From contig JBICIE010000032.1 of assembly GCA_043101635.1 (NCBI GenBank), positions 1 to 5,958 of the forward strand: a stretch of 5,958 nucleotides of DNA, in the 5' to 3' direction. Position numbers and translations under genes: made by a program. The notes beneath the pieces are model-generated. The model ran no database searches. It was not told the origin of the DNA and was given only the letters and a program-made list of their open reading frames with translations. Source of the DNA: CAYMJK01 sp043101635 (lineage in GTDB: Bacteria > Planctomycetota > Phycisphaerae > Phycisphaerales > UBA1924). Shown here piece after piece: positions 5,439-5,958 of this stretch; position 1 is the stretch's first letter; each line of letters opens with the position of its first letter.

Positions 5439-5881
5439 ATGGCCTCGACGCTCACGTGCAATCTCCTCCACATCACGTTCTCGACGAAGGAGCGGCGGGC
5501 GATCATCGCGCCGGAGATGGAACCGGTGGTGTATCCGTATATCGGGGCATCTGCCGGCGCATGAAGTCGCCGCTGCTGACGATCGGCGGGACGGCGGATC
5601 ATGTGCATCTGCTCGTGAGCCTGGCGAAGACGGTGGCGCTGGCGGATCTGATGATGCAGGTGAAGCGGGATTCGTCGAAGCTTATGCGCGAGACGATCCG
5701 GGAGTTTCATTGGCAGGACGGGTACTTTGCGTTCTCCATCGGGGCGTCCGGGCTTGAGGATGTTCGGGGGTACATCGCGAGGCAGAAGGAGCATCACGCG
5801 CGGGTCGATTTCAAGGACGAGGTCCGAGCGCTGCTGCGGAAGTACGGGGTTGCGTTCGATGAGCGGTATGTGTGGGATTGA
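5439..5881 (+). pseudogene. tnpA: Y1 (HUH) transposase, IS200/RAYT type, with a one-base frameshift
   Basis: The transposase is read in two frames: 5439 to 5564 (N-terminus MASTLTCNLLHITFSTKERR, then YPYIGASAGA and a stop) and the +1-shifted frame to the TGA at 5879-5881. Adding one G to the GGGG at 5544-5547 restores a 147-aa protein, a normal length for this family, with the expected YPYIGGICRRMKSPLL junction. In restored numbering, the metal-binding HUH motif is H55-V-H57 within DHVHLL, and the catalytic tyrosine is Y112 in GYIARQKEHH with Q116. Such enzymes cut and rejoin single-stranded DNA through a 5'-phosphotyrosine at hairpins. Both active-site motifs lie after the frameshift. An ATG at 5561-5563 overlaps the premature TGA (ATGA), so reinitiation could give a 106-residue catalytic fragment lacking the first beta-strand. 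Decay, sequencing error or coupled translation all remain possible. Confidence 0.88.
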
Positions 5882-5958
5882 GCTTCGAGCAGCCCTTCGG
5901 GCTGCGCGTGTTGGGGGGCGCCGAGTCCGGGGGTGTCGCATCGGCGCCTCCTTGCAGG
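5880..5958 (-). repeat. composite REP-like repeat, right flank of the transposase (copy C, cut by the window end)
   Basis: The plus strand matches copy A from GAGCTTCGA onward: a perfect hairpin GCAGCCCTTCGGGCTGC (5889-5905, 7-bp arms, one base different from copy A), then GGCGCCGA (5917-5924) and CCGGGGGTGTCGC (5927-5939). It starts inside the transposase stop codon (5879-5881). The partner arm of the main stem and the GTAG should lie beyond 5958. It also has its own 8-bp palindrome, GGCGCCGA (5917-5924) with TCGGCGCC (5941-5948), absent from copy A. Confidence 0.75.

Larger units (their letters stand above)
5295..5958 (+). mobile_element. RAYT unit: Y1 transposase flanked by inverted REP-like repeats
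   Basis: A single Y1 transposase gene (5439-5881) sits between copy B on the left and an oppositely oriented copy C on the right, which begins at the transposase stop codon and continues past the window edge. This is the layout of a REP-associated tyrosine transposase with its cognate repeats rather than of a classical insertion sequence: there are no DDE-type terminal inverted repeats or target duplications, and the ends are hairpins with GTAG. The right boundary is not in the window. The unit appears to interrupt the gene starting at 4896. Given the transposase frameshift, it may be non-autonomous. Confidence 0.6.

Noticed and set aside
5541..5550. Programmed ribosomal frameshifting at the GGGG run
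   Set aside because: No classic slippery heptamer or nearby stimulatory structure is evident, and IS200-type transposases are normally encoded in one frame; kept only as a minor possibility.
4630..5958. Copies A and C as direct-repeat ends of one composite transposon
   Set aside because: Copy B inverted against C directly beside the transposase explains the unit better; A is adequately explained as a solo repeat, as REPs usually occur.
4630..5958. CRISPR array
   Set aside because: The repeats are three, differ in orientation, are spaced by hundreds of bases and are internally palindromic over more than 100 nt; no cas gene is visible.
1..5958. tRNA, rRNA or riboswitch
   Set aside because: No cloverleaf with TTCGA arm and acceptor stem, no rRNA-like segment and no recognisable riboswitch core; the TTCGA strings at 4634 and 5884 belong to the REP-like repeats.

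Overview
The window is GC-rich bacterial DNA (clearly well over 60% G+C by eye, not computed). Three features suggest a planctomycete, perhaps Phycisphaerae: a cytosolic GH10-like protein with an N-terminal domain of a type I associate with that group, the near absence of Shine-Dalgarno sequences, and TANNNT boxes lying 6-9 nt before start codons. That placement is inference; no rRNA or other taxonomic marker is present.

Left part (1-2463, minus strand). The 5' end of an exported-protein gene runs off the left edge (83 to 1), behind the only strong Shine-Dalgarno site in the window. Upstream of it on the same strand is a two-gene unit: a GH10-xylanase-like protein (2463-832) whose stop overlaps by 4 nt (GTGA) the GTG start of a membrane-anchored ComEA-type helix-hairpin-helix protein (835-320). 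Both catalytic glutamates expected in GH10 enzymes appear to be replaced.

Middle (2464-4566). A 119-bp divergent spacer separates that unit from purC (2583-3530, plus strand; SAICAR synthase of purine biosynthesis). It is followed by an unrecognised 320-aa protein (3604-4566). Both plus-strand genes have a -10-like hexamer almost touching the ATG, which suggests leaderless mRNAs.

Right part (4567-5958) is a mobile, repeat-rich zone. A single-domain Y1 (HUH) transposase of the IS200/REP-associated (RAYT) type (5439-5881) is flanked by inverted copies of a composite palindromic repeat: 5295-5418 on one side and 5880 to the window end on the other. A third, solo copy lies at 4630-4745. In the two complete copies a GTAG tetranucleotide directly abuts the main hairpin, the hallmark of REP sequences mobilised by RAYT transposases. 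The transposase has a one-base frameshift in a G run (5544-5547), and both catalytic motifs lie after it. The unit appears to have inserted into a gene for an unrecognised protein with a possible helix-turn-helix (start 4896), leaving a chimeric reading frame that runs through the repeat into the transposase. This RAYT/REP unit is the most interesting system in the window.
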